A stretch of 35,185 nt of DNA from contig JAQWAQ010000018.1 in NCBI GenBank assembly GCA_028707635.1, forward strand, positions 1 to 35,185, in the 5' to 3' direction. Position numbers and translations under genes: made by a program. Under the pieces are notes generated by a model. That model did not search any database. It was not told where the DNA came from and worked only from the letters and a program-made list of their open reading frames with translations. Positions 21,900 through 32,432 of the stretch are shown piece by piece. How positions within the stretch are numbered: the first letter of the stretch is position 1; each line of letters begins with the position of its first letter. The stretch is from Negativicutes bacterium. GTDB taxonomy: Bacteria > Bacillota > Negativicutes > JAAYSF01.

Positions 21900-23048
21900 A
21901 TGTATCGGATGATTCTAAGTCTTCTCCTCGCTTTGTTGTTATTGCCGCAACTGGTGCTTGCAGCACCTGCAAATAGCAATAAGGCGCTCTCATCAACCCC
22001 AGCTGTGCAAATTCCTGTATTCAAGAGTGAAAGAGCACTTGCGAAGGTGCAAGGCCTCTCTAAGCTCGAAATAACAAACGTGCGTTACGCTCTACATAAA
22101 GATGCCGTTACTGGCGAAGTAACATTACGAATGGTTATTGATGCAACTGGGCCGATTAAAGGAACAGCTGTGCTTAACGATCTGCCGGTACCTCGTCTGG
22201 AGGTGGCTGTCGGTGGGGCAAGCTTAGGAAAACTCGGCTCGCAGCAAAAACTGGACGGTAAAATAGCAAGCCAAGTGAAGCTTATGCAAGTGAATGGCAG
22301 TAGTAAGTTAGTTATAGATTTAGAAAATATGATTGACGAGACTGATTACCGCATTTTCGCTTTGCCGCGTGATATTAAAGCGGACAAGCCATATCGGCTG
22401 GTGGTTGATATAAAACAACCAGCTCCACCGATTGTATACAATTTCACAGCTGGCTTAAAGGGCAAAGTTATTGCGCTTGATCCTGGACATGGCGGCAGCG
22501 ATCCTGGGGCGATTGGTCCAGGCGGCAGTCAGGAAAAAACGGTGACGCTGGCGGTGGCTAAGAGACTCCAGACCTTATTGGAAAAAGCGGGTGCTAAGGT
22601 TGTTATGACTCGCCAAGGCGATCGTGATGTTTATGGTGCAAGCGCGACGGCGGTGGACGAGCTAAAAGCAAGAACAACTGTGGCAGCAAAGAATAAGGCG
22701 GATGTCTTTATCAGCCTTCATGCCGATGCGTTTACAAAACCGGAGGTTGGCGGAACATCTACGTTTTACTACCGCAAGTCAATGTATGATGGCTTGCTGG
22801 CGAAAAATATTCAAACCAATATCATTGAAGCAGGTAAGCTTTCAGACCGACGCGTAAATTCAGCTAATTTTTATGTAGTTAAGCGCTCGGTAATGCCGGC
22901 TGCACTCGTTGAAATGGCTTTTATTACCAATCCGGATGAAGAAAAACTGCTTAACTCTCCACAATTCCAGCAAAAGATGGCTCAGGGAATCTATCAAGGC
23001 CTTGACAACTTTTTTGTGGAAGCTTCTAGAAATGGGGGTGGGCGGTAA
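21900..23048 (+). CDS. N-acetylmuramoyl-L-alanine amidase with AMIN domain
   Basis: The 382-residue protein has a signal peptide (ILSLLLALLLLPQLVLAAPA). An N-terminal AMIN domain (about 55-175) targets the envelope, and the C-terminal amidase_3 domain (about 190-375) carries the zinc ligands in ALDPGHGGSDPGA (His), GSQEKTV (Glu) and FISLHADA (His), with the catalytic Glu in LVEMAFITNP. It cuts the bond between muramic acid and the stem peptide. AMIN-amidases of this kind act in cell separation or spore cortex work. It overlaps the next gene by one base (TAATG), so they form an operon. Confidence 0.94.
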   Translation: MYRMILSLLLALLLLPQLVLAAPANSNKALSSTPAVQIPVFKSERALAKVQGLSKLEITNVRYALHKDAVTGEVTLRMVIDATGPIKGTAVLNDLPVPRLEVAVGGASLGKLGSQQKLDGKIASQVKLMQVNGSSKLVIDLENMIDETDYRIFALPRDIKADKPYRLVVDIKQPAPPIVYNFTAGLKGKVIALDPGHGGSDPGAIGPGGSQEKTVTLAVAKRLQTLLEKAGAKVVMTRQGDRDVYGASATAVDELKARTTVAAKNKADVFISLHADAFTKPEVGGTSTFYYRKSMYDGLLAKNIQTNIIEAGKLSDRRVNSANFYVVKRSVMPAALVEMAFITNPDEEKLLNSPQFQQKMAQGIYQGLDNFFVEASRNGGGR

Positions 23049-23626
23049 TGCGGTCTACTACTAGGTATTTGCTTTGCTTAATACTGGCCTTAGCCATGCT
23101 GGTTTCCGGTTGTGCATCCAGTTTGCCTGCGTCTGATATGCAAAGTGGTAATAGTGTTAAAAGTACTCAGAAAGCTCCCCAAACTGCTCAGAATGGCAAT
23201 GAAGTAAAGGCTGATATTGTTAAGATTACAGTTTACCGAGCTACACTAGATGCTGTATATTTAGTTCCCGAAATTCACCAAATTACCCGTAACGAATCTC
23301 CTGCTAAAACTGCTCTTGAACTCTTGTTATCGCCTCCAAACAGCAAGAATGTTGTATCGCCTATTCCAAAAGACACGGTACTTAAGAAGCTGACGATAAA
23401 AGATCGTATTGCTTATGCTGATTTTAATGATAAGATCATTAAGAACAATATTGGCGGTTCGGCTTCCGAACGTCTGCTAGTCGGTGCAATCGTTAATACG
23501 CTTACTGAATTCCCCGAGATTGAAAAGGTGCAAATTCTTGTAGAGGGTAAGGTTATTGAGACGATATCAGGTCATGTTGATATTAGCGAGCCTTTAAGTC
23601 GCTCGATAGAAATCATCAAAAAGTAA
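23048..23626 (+). CDS. GerMN-domain lipoprotein
   Basis: The 192-residue protein has a lipobox (LALAMLVSGC) and one GerMN domain from about residue 55 (DIVKITVYRATLDAVYLVPE, then SPAKTALELLLSPP, and VGAIVNTLTEFPEIEKVQIL). Bacillus GerM has two such domains and works in sporulation and germination; single-domain proteins are common in other Firmicutes. The lipid anchor places it outside the membrane. It is coupled to the amidase gene by a one-base overlap, which suggests joint action on peptidoglycan, possibly of the spore. Confidence 0.9.
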   Translation: MRSTTRYLLCLILALAMLVSGCASSLPASDMQSGNSVKSTQKAPQTAQNGNEVKADIVKITVYRATLDAVYLVPEIHQITRNESPAKTALELLLSPPNSKNVVSPIPKDTVLKKLTIKDRIAYADFNDKIIKNNIGGSASERLLVGAIVNTLTEFPEIEKVQILVEGKVIETISGHVDISEPLSRSIEIIKK

Positions 23627-23633
23627 AATAAGG

Positions 23634-23669
23634 ATGCAGCTGTGGTTAATGCCAGCAGCTGCATTTTTA
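23634..23669 (+). terminator. Terminator of the amidase-GerMN operon
   Basis: ATGCAGCTG (23634-23642) pairs with CAGCTGCAT (23656-23664), followed by a T run. Confidence 0.85.
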
Positions 23670-23792
23670 TTGGTTATCTTATTAATACAACTTTTTTTCT
23701 GGCCGAGGCATAATAGCAATGCAGGAAATGCTAGGCTAAGCAAGAAGATGTAAAATACGTATTTTTATTATTATTTGATGATGGTGGTGTCT

Positions 23793-24788
23793 ATGGAATT
23801 AAAGCAAGTTGGTGAATTTGGTTTAATCGATCTGTTAAAGGATAATACAATTTTTGATTCGAGCAGTGTCGTGGTTGGGATTGGTGATGATGCTGCCGTT
23901 ACGTTGCCAACGCCGCGCCAACTTCAATTGTTAACAGCTGATATGCTTGTTGAGGGTGTTCACTTTGCTTTAGAGACGACTGCGCCTTGGCAGCTTGGCT
24001 ATAAGGCTGTTGCTGTTAATTTGAGCGATATTGCTGCAATGGGTGGTACCCCTAAGCATGCTGTCATATCAATTGCTGTTCCTAAGCATACACAATTGGA
24101 TTTTCTCACTAATTTGTATGATGGAATGAAGGAAATCTGTCGAGAATTCGGTGTGAACATAATCGGCGGTGATACGGTGTCAAGTCCGCAGGGACTTGTA
24201 ATCAATGTTACTGTGGCCGGCGAGGTTGAACCAACAAATCTTGTGAGGCGTTCTGGAGCGCAGATTGGTGATATTGTTGTTGTTACCGGACCAATCGGTA
24301 ATTCAGCAGCAGGTTTCGATTTGTTGACAAAGGGAAATTGGGAGGATTATGATTTTGCGTGGCCGCTAGTTACTGCACACTTGACGCCCCGCCCCCAGGT
24401 TAAGGCGGGGCGGGTTCTGGCCGAGTACGGAGCCACCAGCATGGATGATATAAGCGATGGTCTCGCGAGTGAGGCCAATGAGATAGCATCAGCCAGCGGG
24501 ATCGGCTTAATCATTCGTGCAGCCGATATTCCGCTATCACCGGAAATGATTCAGGCCGCTGGACTATTCGAAAAGCAGGCTATTGACTATGCTTTATATG
24601 GCGGTGAGGATTTTCAATTGCTTTTCACTATCAAACCTGATCAATACAGGCTTTTGGCCAATCAAGATATTGGTGTACAGCTTACCGCAATCGGAGAAGT
24701 TGTAGAAAAGGCAGCAGGAGTAGTTTTGATTGACCGTAACGGAAATAGAACTGCTTTAGAACCGCGCGGCTATAATCATTTTCGCTAG
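23793..24788 (+). CDS. thiL: Thiamine-phosphate kinase
   Basis: The 331-residue protein opens MELKQVGEFGLIDLLKDNTIF and has the ThiL/PurM-like ATP and metal motifs: VVGIGDDAAV, LLTADMLVEGVHF, AVNLSDIAAMGGTP, IIGGDTVSSPQG and TSMDDISDGLASE. It phosphorylates thiamine monophosphate to the active cofactor, the last step of the pathway. In-frame upstream ATGs at 23775-23783 precede the family-like start; GGTGGTG sits before ATG 23793, which I prefer. It is the first gene of thiL-tsaE-tsaB-rimI, a common order in Firmicutes. Confidence 0.94.
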   Translation: MELKQVGEFGLIDLLKDNTIFDSSSVVVGIGDDAAVTLPTPRQLQLLTADMLVEGVHFALETTAPWQLGYKAVAVNLSDIAAMGGTPKHAVISIAVPKHTQLDFLTNLYDGMKEICREFGVNIIGGDTVSSPQGLVINVTVAGEVEPTNLVRRSGAQIGDIVVVTGPIGNSAAGFDLLTKGNWEDYDFAWPLVTAHLTPRPQVKAGRVLAEYGATSMDDISDGLASEANEIASASGIGLIIRAADIPLSPEMIQAAGLFEKQAIDYALYGGEDFQLLFTIKPDQYRLLANQDIGVQLTAIGEVVEKAAGVVLIDRNGNRTALEPRGYNHFR

Positions 24789-24799
24789 GAGGCATCAGA

Positions 24800-25300
24800 A
24801 TGTATGTATTTGCAACCAAGTCGCCTGACGAAACCTTCACTGTAGGGGCGCAGTTGGCTAAGCTTGTCGGTGTTGGGGATATTATTTGTTTAGCTGGCAA
24901 TCTGGGGGCTGGAAAAACTGTCTTCGTGCAGGGGATGGCAAGCTCTTTAAATATCGAGGAGACTGTAACAAGTCCAACTTTTAATATATTGAATGTTTAC
25001 GCGGCAAGTTTTCCGGTATACCATTTTGATCTTTACCGGCTTGATGATTCCAGCCAACTGCTTGATGTTGGCTTCTATGAATATACTGCTGGCGACAGTG
25101 GCGTGGCCATTATCGAGTGGCCAGATAAGTTTCCGGAAGAATTGCCTGATGATTATCTATGGATTGACATCAAGCCAGGTGAGAATAGTAATGAACGTCT
25201 GCTGGTATTTACGCCACGGGGCCGGCGGTATGAGCAGCTTTGTGAGGAGTTGAAATTAGTCGATGATTCTTTCTTTAGATACAGCGACCCTAGTCTCTAG
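24800..25300 (+). CDS. tsaE: tRNA t6A synthesis ATPase TsaE
   Basis: The 166-residue P-loop protein has Walker A GNLGAGKT (residues 33-40), then VTSPTFNILNVY and the YHFDLYRLDD motif typical of TsaE (YjeE). It drives the TsaB-TsaD complex in making threonylcarbamoyl-A37 of ANN-reading tRNAs. It starts 11 bp after thiL behind AGGAGG. Its 3' end overlaps tsaB by 38 nt, so the last dozen residues may be non-family and the two are coupled. Confidence 0.94.
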   Translation: MYVFATKSPDETFTVGAQLAKLVGVGDIICLAGNLGAGKTVFVQGMASSLNIEETVTSPTFNILNVYAASFPVYHFDLYRLDDSSQLLDVGFYEYTAGDSGVAIIEWPDKFPEELPDDYLWIDIKPGENSNERLLVFTPRGRRYEQLCEELKLVDDSFFRYSDPSL

Positions 25301-25964
25301 TGTCGCTTTGGTCCATAATGAAAAGCTTGTTGCCGAGTTAACTGTCCAGACGAAAAAAACGCACTCTGAAATGTTAATGCCGCATATTGAACAGGTTATG
25401 GCGCTGGCTGGTGTTCATAAGTGTGACCTTAAGCTGGTGGCTGTTAGTATCGGACCTGGCTCATTCACCGGCCTGCGAATCGGTTTGGCAACGGCCAAGG
25501 CTTTAGCATACGCACTCGCCATCCCGATTGTCGGCGTTTCGACGCTTGAGGCTCTCGCTTATAATTGCCCGGTGCCCGGTGCACTGCTAGCACCCATGTT
25601 AGATGCTCAAAAGGGCAATGTCTATCAGGCGTTATACAGATGGGAGAAAAAAGAATTACTCGAGGTAATGCCGGCAAGGGTTATCAGCTTTGATCAGGCC
25701 GTGGCCGAACTAGGGGCTGGAAATCAGCCTGCTCTGATTTTAGGCGAGGGGGCAGTGATGAATTCCGAGAAGTTAAGCGAAATGTCTAATCCTATGGCCG
25801 CCGCCGCCCATGTGGTGATGCCTCGGGCGGCCAGTGTTGCACTTCTTGCGCAAAAAAAGCATGGTGAAGGAATTTACCATGACCCAATGACGTTGGAACC
25901 TCTTTATATTCGCCGTTCTGAAGCCGAAGTACTGTGGGAGAAACGACACGGAGTTTGTGTATGA
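25263..25964 (+). CDS. tsaB: tRNA t6A synthesis protein TsaB
   Basis: The 233-residue protein of the ASKHA fold starts MILSLDTATLVSSVALV. It carries KKTHSEMLMPHIEQ, the GPGSFTGLRIGLATAKALA motif and PMLDAQKGNVYQALY. TsaB is the scaffold partner of TsaD in t6A synthesis; it lacks the catalytic metal site. The start lies inside tsaE (38-nt overlap), and the stop overlaps the rimI ATG (ATGA), showing tight coupling. Confidence 0.95.
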   Translation: MILSLDTATLVSSVALVHNEKLVAELTVQTKKTHSEMLMPHIEQVMALAGVHKCDLKLVAVSIGPGSFTGLRIGLATAKALAYALAIPIVGVSTLEALAYNCPVPGALLAPMLDAQKGNVYQALYRWEKKELLEVMPARVISFDQAVAELGAGNQPALILGEGAVMNSEKLSEMSNPMAAAAHVVMPRAASVALLAQKKHGEGIYHDPMTLEPLYIRRSEAEVLWEKRHGVCV

Positions 25965-26401
25965 GTGATATTTGTATTAGGCCGATGCAGGCCGAAGACA
26001 TTGACGCAGTTTTAACGATTGAGCATCAATCATTTAGTTTGCCATGGTCACGTGAAGCTTTTCAAGCTGAAGTATGTAATAACTTGGCCTGCTATTTGGT
26101 GATGGAGATGGACGGCCTAATGATCGGTTATGGAGGAATGTGGATCGTCTTGGATGAGGCTCATATAACCAATGTTGCAATATTGCCAGACTACCGTGAG
26201 CAGGGACTTGGGAAAAGATTGTTTGCCAGTATGATTCATCAGGCTAATTCCCGCGGCACTATCAGGATGACACTTGAAGTCAGGGTTTCTAACACTGCAG
26301 CTCAAAAACTGTATAAAGGTTTTGGCTTTACAGTATGCGGCCTGCGGCGGGGCTATTATACCGATAATCAAGAAGATGCACTTATTATGTGGCGACAATA
26401 A
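25961..26401 (+). CDS. rimI: Ribosomal protein S18-alanine N-acetyltransferase
   Basis: From the ATG at 25961 (ATGA overlap with tsaB) the protein is 146 residues. It has the GNAT fold: IRPMQAEDIDAVLTIEHQSF, then HITNVAILPDYREQGLGKRLF (acetyl-CoA loop Q/RxxGxG/A) and LEVRVSNTAAQKLYKGFGF, which is the RimI signature. It acetylates the N-terminal alanine of S18 or similar substrates. Clustering with t6A genes is usual. An in-frame ATG at 25934 would lie further inside tsaB and is less likely. Confidence 0.94.
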   Translation: MSDICIRPMQAEDIDAVLTIEHQSFSLPWSREAFQAEVCNNLACYLVMEMDGLMIGYGGMWIVLDEAHITNVAILPDYREQGLGKRLFASMIHQANSRGTIRMTLEVRVSNTAAQKLYKGFGFTVCGLRRGYYTDNQEDALIMWRQ

Positions 26402-26405
26402 TTGT

Positions 26406-26429
26406 AAAAAAAAATGCTGCTTACGCAGC
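26406..26429 (-). terminator. Minus-strand terminator behind rimI
   Basis: On the minus strand, GCTGC and GCAGC (loop GTAA) are followed by a run of nine T (26407-26414 reads A on the plus strand). It would stop transcripts from the SASP gene before they enter rimI. Confidence 0.55.
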
Positions 26430-26501
26430 TGGGGTGATTGTTATCTTAGAATATGCTCCTGTTCATCAGGATGTTACAGTGGGAGAAAATAATAAAAATT
26501 A

Positions 26502-26521
26502 GGGCGGCTGCCATGCCGCCC
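26502..26521 (-). terminator. Terminator of the SASP gene (minus strand)
   Basis: GGGCGGC and GCCGCCC flank a 6-nt loop; on the minus strand a T-rich stretch (TAATTTTTATT) follows. Confidence 0.8.
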
Positions 26522-26531
26522 CTTAAGGTAT

Positions 26532-26732
26532 TTATTGGATATTCGATTCATACTGCTCAATCATTCTGCGAACCATTTGACCACCAACACGACCGCAATC
26601 AGCCGAGGTCATAGTACTCCAACCCTGGGAACGTACGCGCTCGGCAATACCTAACTCGGAAGCGATTTCGAATTTCATACGATCAAGAGCGTTTTCAGCT
26701 GTAGGGTTAACTGGTTTTCTCGAGCGTGCCAT
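26532..26732 (-). CDS. Alpha/beta-type small acid-soluble spore protein
   Basis: The 66-residue protein has the full alpha/beta SASP pattern: [21 protein letters not shown], then [23 protein letters not shown]. The GPR protease site region (FEIASELG, with the E-I/A bond) is present. These proteins saturate spore DNA, shift it to the A form and favour spore photoproduct over cyclobutane dimers, which fits with splB in this window. A strong AAGGAGGG site precedes the ATG on the minus strand. It is divergent from tsaD. The usual MTSRxxG is MTSADCG here. Confidence 0.96.
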   Translation of the reverse strand: MARSRKPVNPTAENALDRMKFEIASELGIAERVRSQGWSTMTSADCGRVGGQMVRRMIEQYESNIQ

Positions 26733-26842
26733 ATAGTTTCCCTCCTTTCGGGCGCTCTTTTAATCATCGCCCATTAATAATTTGGCTCTATCAATATGTT
26801 AAAATACATGCAAATAATAGCAGCAACATGGAGGGTTTTGCT

Positions 26843-27886
26843 TTGACAATTTGTAAAAATGGAGAAAAAGAACAATGTTTAATTCTAGGTCTCGAAACGA
26901 GCTGTGACGAGACTTCGGCTGCTGTTATTGCAGATGGACGGACTGTTTTATCTAATATTATTTCTTCACAAGTACCTGTGCATCAAAAATTCGGTGGTGT
27001 CGTTCCAGAAATTGCTTCCCGGAAACACATCGAGAATGTTATGCCTGTTATTCATCAGGCGCTTAGCGATGCTGGTGTGAAACTGTCGGATCTTTCGGCA
27101 ATCGGTGTTACTTATGGGCCTGGTTTGGTAGGGGCGCTGCTTGTTGGTGTCTCGGCCGCCAAGGCGTTGTCATTTGGAGCCGATATTCCATTAGTCGGCG
27201 TTAATCATTTAGAAGGACACATTTTTGCTAATTTTTTAGGTCGGCCTGATCTTGCGCCGCCCTTTGTAGCCTTGGTTGTATCGGGGGGACATACCTCACT
27301 TGTCCATGTAAAAAATTACAATGATTTTGAGTTGCTAGGGCAAACGCGTGATGATGCAGCAGGCGAAGCTTTCGACAAGGTAGCCAGAGTGATGAATTTG
27401 CCTTACCCGGGGGGGCCGCAGATCGACAAATTGTCCAAGGAGGGTAACCCACAAGCGATAAACTTTCCTCGGGCGCTTTCGACGAAGGATAGTCTCGAAT
27501 TTAGCTTTAGTGGCCTAAAGTCGGCTGTTCTTAACTATTTAAATAGCGCTGCACAGCGTGGGGAAGCAGTTAACCATGCTGATGTTGCAGCAAGTTTTCA
27601 GGCTGCCGTGGTTGAAGTGCTAGTGAGTAAAGTCATCCAGGCAGCCAAAGCTTGCAATGTCTGCCGAATTGTCTTGGCAGGTGGTGTAGCCGCTAATAGC
27701 GAATTAAAAACACAATTGTTAACAGTATGCAACACCCAAGGTCTTGAGCTCCACTATCCACAGCCGGTTTTTTGTACTGATAATGCAGCAATGATTGCTT
27801 GTCGGGCTTATTATCGCTATCAAGCAGGTCAGATCGCTGATTTCCGTCTGAATGCTGTACCATCACTCAAGCTTGGTGCAAGGTAG
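26843..27886 (+). CDS. tsaD: tRNA N6-adenosine threonylcarbamoyltransferase TsaD
   Basis: The chosen TTG start (26843) lies 8 nt after GGAGGG and gives 347 residues, the usual length; the frame is open upstream across the SASP leader and would add about 39 unlikely residues. It shows [33 protein letters not shown], the metal site HLEGH (H122, H126), [30 protein letters not shown] and the last metal ligand in [10 protein letters not shown]. It attaches threonylcarbamoyl to A37 of tRNAs with TsaB and TsaE, which are encoded 1-2 kb upstream. A SASP gene has been placed between the operon and tsaD. Confidence 0.95.
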   Translation: MTICKNGEKEQCLILGLETSCDETSAAVIADGRTVLSNIISSQVPVHQKFGGVVPEIASRKHIENVMPVIHQALSDAGVKLSDLSAIGVTYGPGLVGALLVGVSAAKALSFGADIPLVGVNHLEGHIFANFLGRPDLAPPFVALVVSGGHTSLVHVKNYNDFELLGQTRDDAAGEAFDKVARVMNLPYPGGPQIDKLSKEGNPQAINFPRALSTKDSLEFSFSGLKSAVLNYLNSAAQRGEAVNHADVAASFQAAVVEVLVSKVIQAAKACNVCRIVLAGGVAANSELKTQLLTVCNTQGLELHYPQPVFCTDNAAMIACRAYYRYQAGQIADFRLNAVPSLKLGAR

Positions 27887-27921
27887 GAAGGTTGTTGTTG
27901 AAAAGTGATCAATTTGACAAA

Positions 27922-28013
27922 TGTGGATTTTGTGGGTAAAATCCCACGGAACAGTAAAATCCTGCTATTTGCTGTTGATAACTTTGTGGATAATGTGGAT
28001 AAACTGGGGATAA
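27922..28013. promoter_or_regulatory. Cluster of DnaA-box-like 9-mers
   Basis: TGTGGATAA, the reverse complement of the DnaA box TTATCCACA, occurs twice head-to-tail (27985-27993, 27994-28002). One-mismatch forms flank it at 27973-27981 (TGTTGATAA) and 28005-28013 (TGGGGATAA). Weaker relatives lie at 27922-27930 (TGTGGATTT) and 27931-27939 (TGTGGGTAA). All face the same way and end about 17 bp before the kinase start. Confidence 0.7.
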
Positions 28014-28030
28014 AGTGAGGTCGGACCTTT

Positions 28031-29449
28031 TTGAGCATTGTTGAAGAAATTTGCCGCAAAAATACGATGTTGAGCTCTGGGCAGATCGCTATGATGATTA
28101 GTATCAGCCGCTTACTGCCACTTGCTGCTGATTTGGCTCATGCCCAAGTTACTGTATATGCGAAGAGTGCAAAAGAAGAAGATAGCTTGGTTATTTTGAC
28201 ACAGGCGTATCCTAACACAAGTTTTATTCAATATAAACCTAATTTGATCGGTTCAATCGTACAGTCTGCCGAGGAACCGTTGTTATGGCGGACCCTTTTG
28301 ACCGGGAAGCCGATCAGTGGCCAGCGTGAATGGGCGCTTGGAATGTGGATTGACATGCAGACATTTTCTATTCGTGATGCAAATGGTAGTATTATTGCTG
28401 CTCTTAGTTTTGAAACAAGTATGGCTGAAGCGAGGGCTGCGGGTTACCGTATGCTGATGGATGCAGCCTATCGCTTATTGACGACAGAACGAACTGCTGA
28501 GAATAGACATTACAGGCCGCTATCAACCAGTGATGGCGTGGTTATCATTGATTCAGCGGGTGTAATTGTCTATGCTAACCCGCCTGCCGATAGTATCTAT
28601 AAGGTGTTCGGCATCAGTAAGATTGTTGGTAAAACGATTCTTGATCGAAACCTGAATATGCGGTTAGCGCAAAAAGCCAGTTCGACGAAAACTCCCTGTG
28701 AAGCCGAGTATGATATTGGTAATATCGCCCTGGTGCAGCGAGCGATACCTGTTATCGACAGCGGGCAGACAGTACTCATTATTTTAATTATTTCAGATAT
28801 TACCGAGCTTAAGAAAAAAGAAAAAGAGATTCTGATCAAGTCAGCAGTTATCCAGGAAATTCATCATCGGGTGAAGAATAATCTTCAAACAATTGCCAGT
28901 CTTTTAAGACTCCAGGCCAGGCGTACTAAGTCAGCTGAAGTCAAAGCGGCACTTAGGGAAAGTGTTAACAGAATATTGAGTATTTCAGTGGTTCATGAAT
29001 TCTTATCGCAACAGGATGCGGAATTTATTGATGTAGCAGAAGTGGCCCGCAGTATTCTCGATATGGTAAGTCAAAATATGCTTGAACCGGATTTTAATCT
29101 GCAAGCTGTTTTTAAAGGGCAGACGATTATATTGCCTTCTGAACAAGCCAGCAGTTTAGCTCTTGTCATCAACGAACTTGTTCAAAATTCAATTGAACAT
29201 GGCTTTGTGGGGCGCCGCGAAGGACTTATCGGAGTTGATATAAGAACACTCCCGGATGTTTATGAAATTGAGATATATGATAACGGCATTGGTATTTCAG
29301 ATGAGTTCAGCATAGACTCATGTAAGAGCCTTGGTCTCCAGATTGTGCGAACATTAATTGAAAATGATGTTGGCGGTATTTTTCGGCTTTATGGAAACAA
29401 AGGAACACATGCCTTAATTACCATAGCGCGTAAGCAAGGAGTGAATTAA
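28031..29449 (+). CDS. Cytosolic histidine kinase (HisKA_2 type, PdtaS/EutW-like)
   Basis: The 472-residue protein has an N-terminal GAF-like sensor typical of HisKA_2 kinases (to about 150). A PAS domain (about 160-260, VVIIDSAGVIVYANPPAD) precedes the HisKA_2 box EIHHRVKNNLQTIASLL (phospho-His near 278). A HATPase_c domain (INELVQNSIEHGF, YDNGIGI, GLQIVRTLI) ends it. No membrane helices are seen, so it senses a cytosolic signal. The start is TTG, 10 nt after AGTGAGG. The next gene is an ANTAR response regulator with no gap, so the pair should act on RNA-level antitermination. The DnaA-box cluster lies in its upstream region. Confidence 0.92.
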   Translation: MSIVEEICRKNTMLSSGQIAMMISISRLLPLAADLAHAQVTVYAKSAKEEDSLVILTQAYPNTSFIQYKPNLIGSIVQSAEEPLLWRTLLTGKPISGQREWALGMWIDMQTFSIRDANGSIIAALSFETSMAEARAAGYRMLMDAAYRLLTTERTAENRHYRPLSTSDGVVIIDSAGVIVYANPPADSIYKVFGISKIVGKTILDRNLNMRLAQKASSTKTPCEAEYDIGNIALVQRAIPVIDSGQTVLIILIISDITELKKKEKEILIKSAVIQEIHHRVKNNLQTIASLLRLQARRTKSAEVKAALRESVNRILSISVVHEFLSQQDAEFIDVAEVARSILDMVSQNMLEPDFNLQAVFKGQTIILPSEQASSLALVINELVQNSIEHGFVGRREGLIGVDIRTLPDVYEIEIYDNGIGISDEFSIDSCKSLGLQIVRTLIENDVGGIFRLYGNKGTHALITIARKQGVN

Positions 29450-30031
29450 ATGGAATCTTTACGCATTGTTATTGCTGACAATGAATCAATTATCCGGATG
29501 GATTTAAAGGAAATTCTCGAGGAAGCTGGCCACACTGTGGTTGGTGAAGCGATCGATGGGCGAAAAGCAGTTGAACTCGCACGAAAATACCGTCCAGAAT
29601 TAGTCATAATGGATATAAAAATGCCGGAGATGGATGGGATTACCGCGGCAAAGATCATCGCTAATGAAAAAATAGCACCGGTTTTGCTGCTAACTGCCTT
29701 CAGCCAAAAAGAAATTGTGGAAAAGGCAAAAGACTCCGGGGTATTGGCCTATCTTGTAAAACCTGTTAAAGAGGCTAATTTGTTTCCGGCAATTGAGATT
29801 GCTGTTTCGAGGTTTCAAGAATTCGCTGATCTGGAGCGCGAACTTGATGCGGTTAAGCAATCGCTTGAATCCCGTAAAATTCTTGATCGGGCAAAAGGAA
29901 TTTTAATGGACGCTCATAATTTATCAGAAAGTGAAGCCTTCCGCCGGATTCAGCAATACAGTATGAGTAAGCGTAAATCAATCCGTGAGGTAGCCGAGGC
30001 GATCATTACTGCAGCTACAAGGAAAATTTAG
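29450..30031 (+). CDS. ANTAR-domain response regulator (PdtaR/EutV-like)
   Basis: The 193-residue protein has a receiver domain (RIVIADNESIIRMDLKEIL, phospho-acceptor D55 in LVIMDIKMP, Lys in YLVKPVK) and a C-terminal ANTAR domain (about 130-190: LESRKILDRAKGILMDAHNLSE, then AFRRIQQYSMSKRKSIREVAEAI). ANTAR regulators bind paired hairpins in nascent RNA and prevent termination when phosphorylated by their HisKA_2 partner, encoded directly upstream. The ATG follows the kinase stop immediately, so translation is coupled. Its target RNAs are not evident in the window. Confidence 0.94.
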   Translation: MESLRIVIADNESIIRMDLKEILEEAGHTVVGEAIDGRKAVELARKYRPELVIMDIKMPEMDGITAAKIIANEKIAPVLLLTAFSQKEIVEKAKDSGVLAYLVKPVKEANLFPAIEIAVSRFQEFADLERELDAVKQSLESRKILDRAKGILMDAHNLSESEAFRRIQQYSMSKRKSIREVAEAIITAATRKI

Positions 30032-30183
30032 CCATATTATCTAAAAAATGCATATAACAGGAGTAAAAGGGGAAAATAGGAGTATTAAACCTGATAATTA
30101 ATAAATATTTTCCCAGAAAAGCACTTTTTTTTGTTTAAGGGACTTGATTTTTACCCCTGGATTTTATATCATAAAATATGTAA

Positions 30184-30210
30184 TTAGCACTCACGGCAAG
30201 AGAGTGCTAA
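30184..30210 (+). promoter_or_regulatory. CIRCE element (HrcA operator)
   Basis: TTAGCACTC, 9 bp, then GAGTGCTAA: a perfect CIRCE inverted repeat, 45 bp before groES. It indicates HrcA repression of groESL, lifted by heat. A -35/-10 is likely at about 30144-30177 but is not clear-cut. Confidence 0.97.
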
Positions 30211-30239
30211 CAATTCAACTAAATTTAGCATTAGTATAA

Positions 30240-30539
<300 letters not shown>

Positions 30540-30572
30540 TAACAACTAAAAAATATTGGGAGGTATACATAA

Positions 30573-32216
<1,644 letters not shown>

Positions 32217-32306
32217 TCAGTGCCGTGAACCCAGTGGTTTCGCGGGTTAAAATGTTAGCAAGCTGAGAATGTTACCATTTTGTCACCCGATTTAAGCAAA
32301 AAAATT

Positions 32307-32353
32307 AGAGGTTGTCCATAAGGAGATCGAACTTGTGGGCGGCCTCTTTTTTG
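32307..32353 (+). terminator. Terminator after groEL
   Basis: AGAGGTTGTCC (32307-32317) pairs with GGGCGGCCTCT (32337-32347) using G-T wobbles, followed by a T run. Confidence 0.8.
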
Positions 32354-32396
32354 TTTTGGTGACATTGGATATGCCTTTATTCGTGAAAAATGCTTA

Positions 32397-32426
32397 TTGA
32401 CAGTGATGCGCAAAATTTGATACTAT
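32397..32426 (+). promoter_or_regulatory. Promoter of the T-box transcript
   Basis: TTGACA (32397-32402) and TACTAT (32421-32426) are separated by 18 bp, just upstream of the T-box leader. Confidence 0.7.
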
Positions 32427-32432
32427 ATAGTT

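Noticed and set aside
26733..26842. N-terminal extension of TsaD by about 39 codons from an upstream ATG
   Set aside because: The extension crosses the SASP leader, lacks family similarity and has no ribosome site; TTG at 26843 with GGAGGG fits better.
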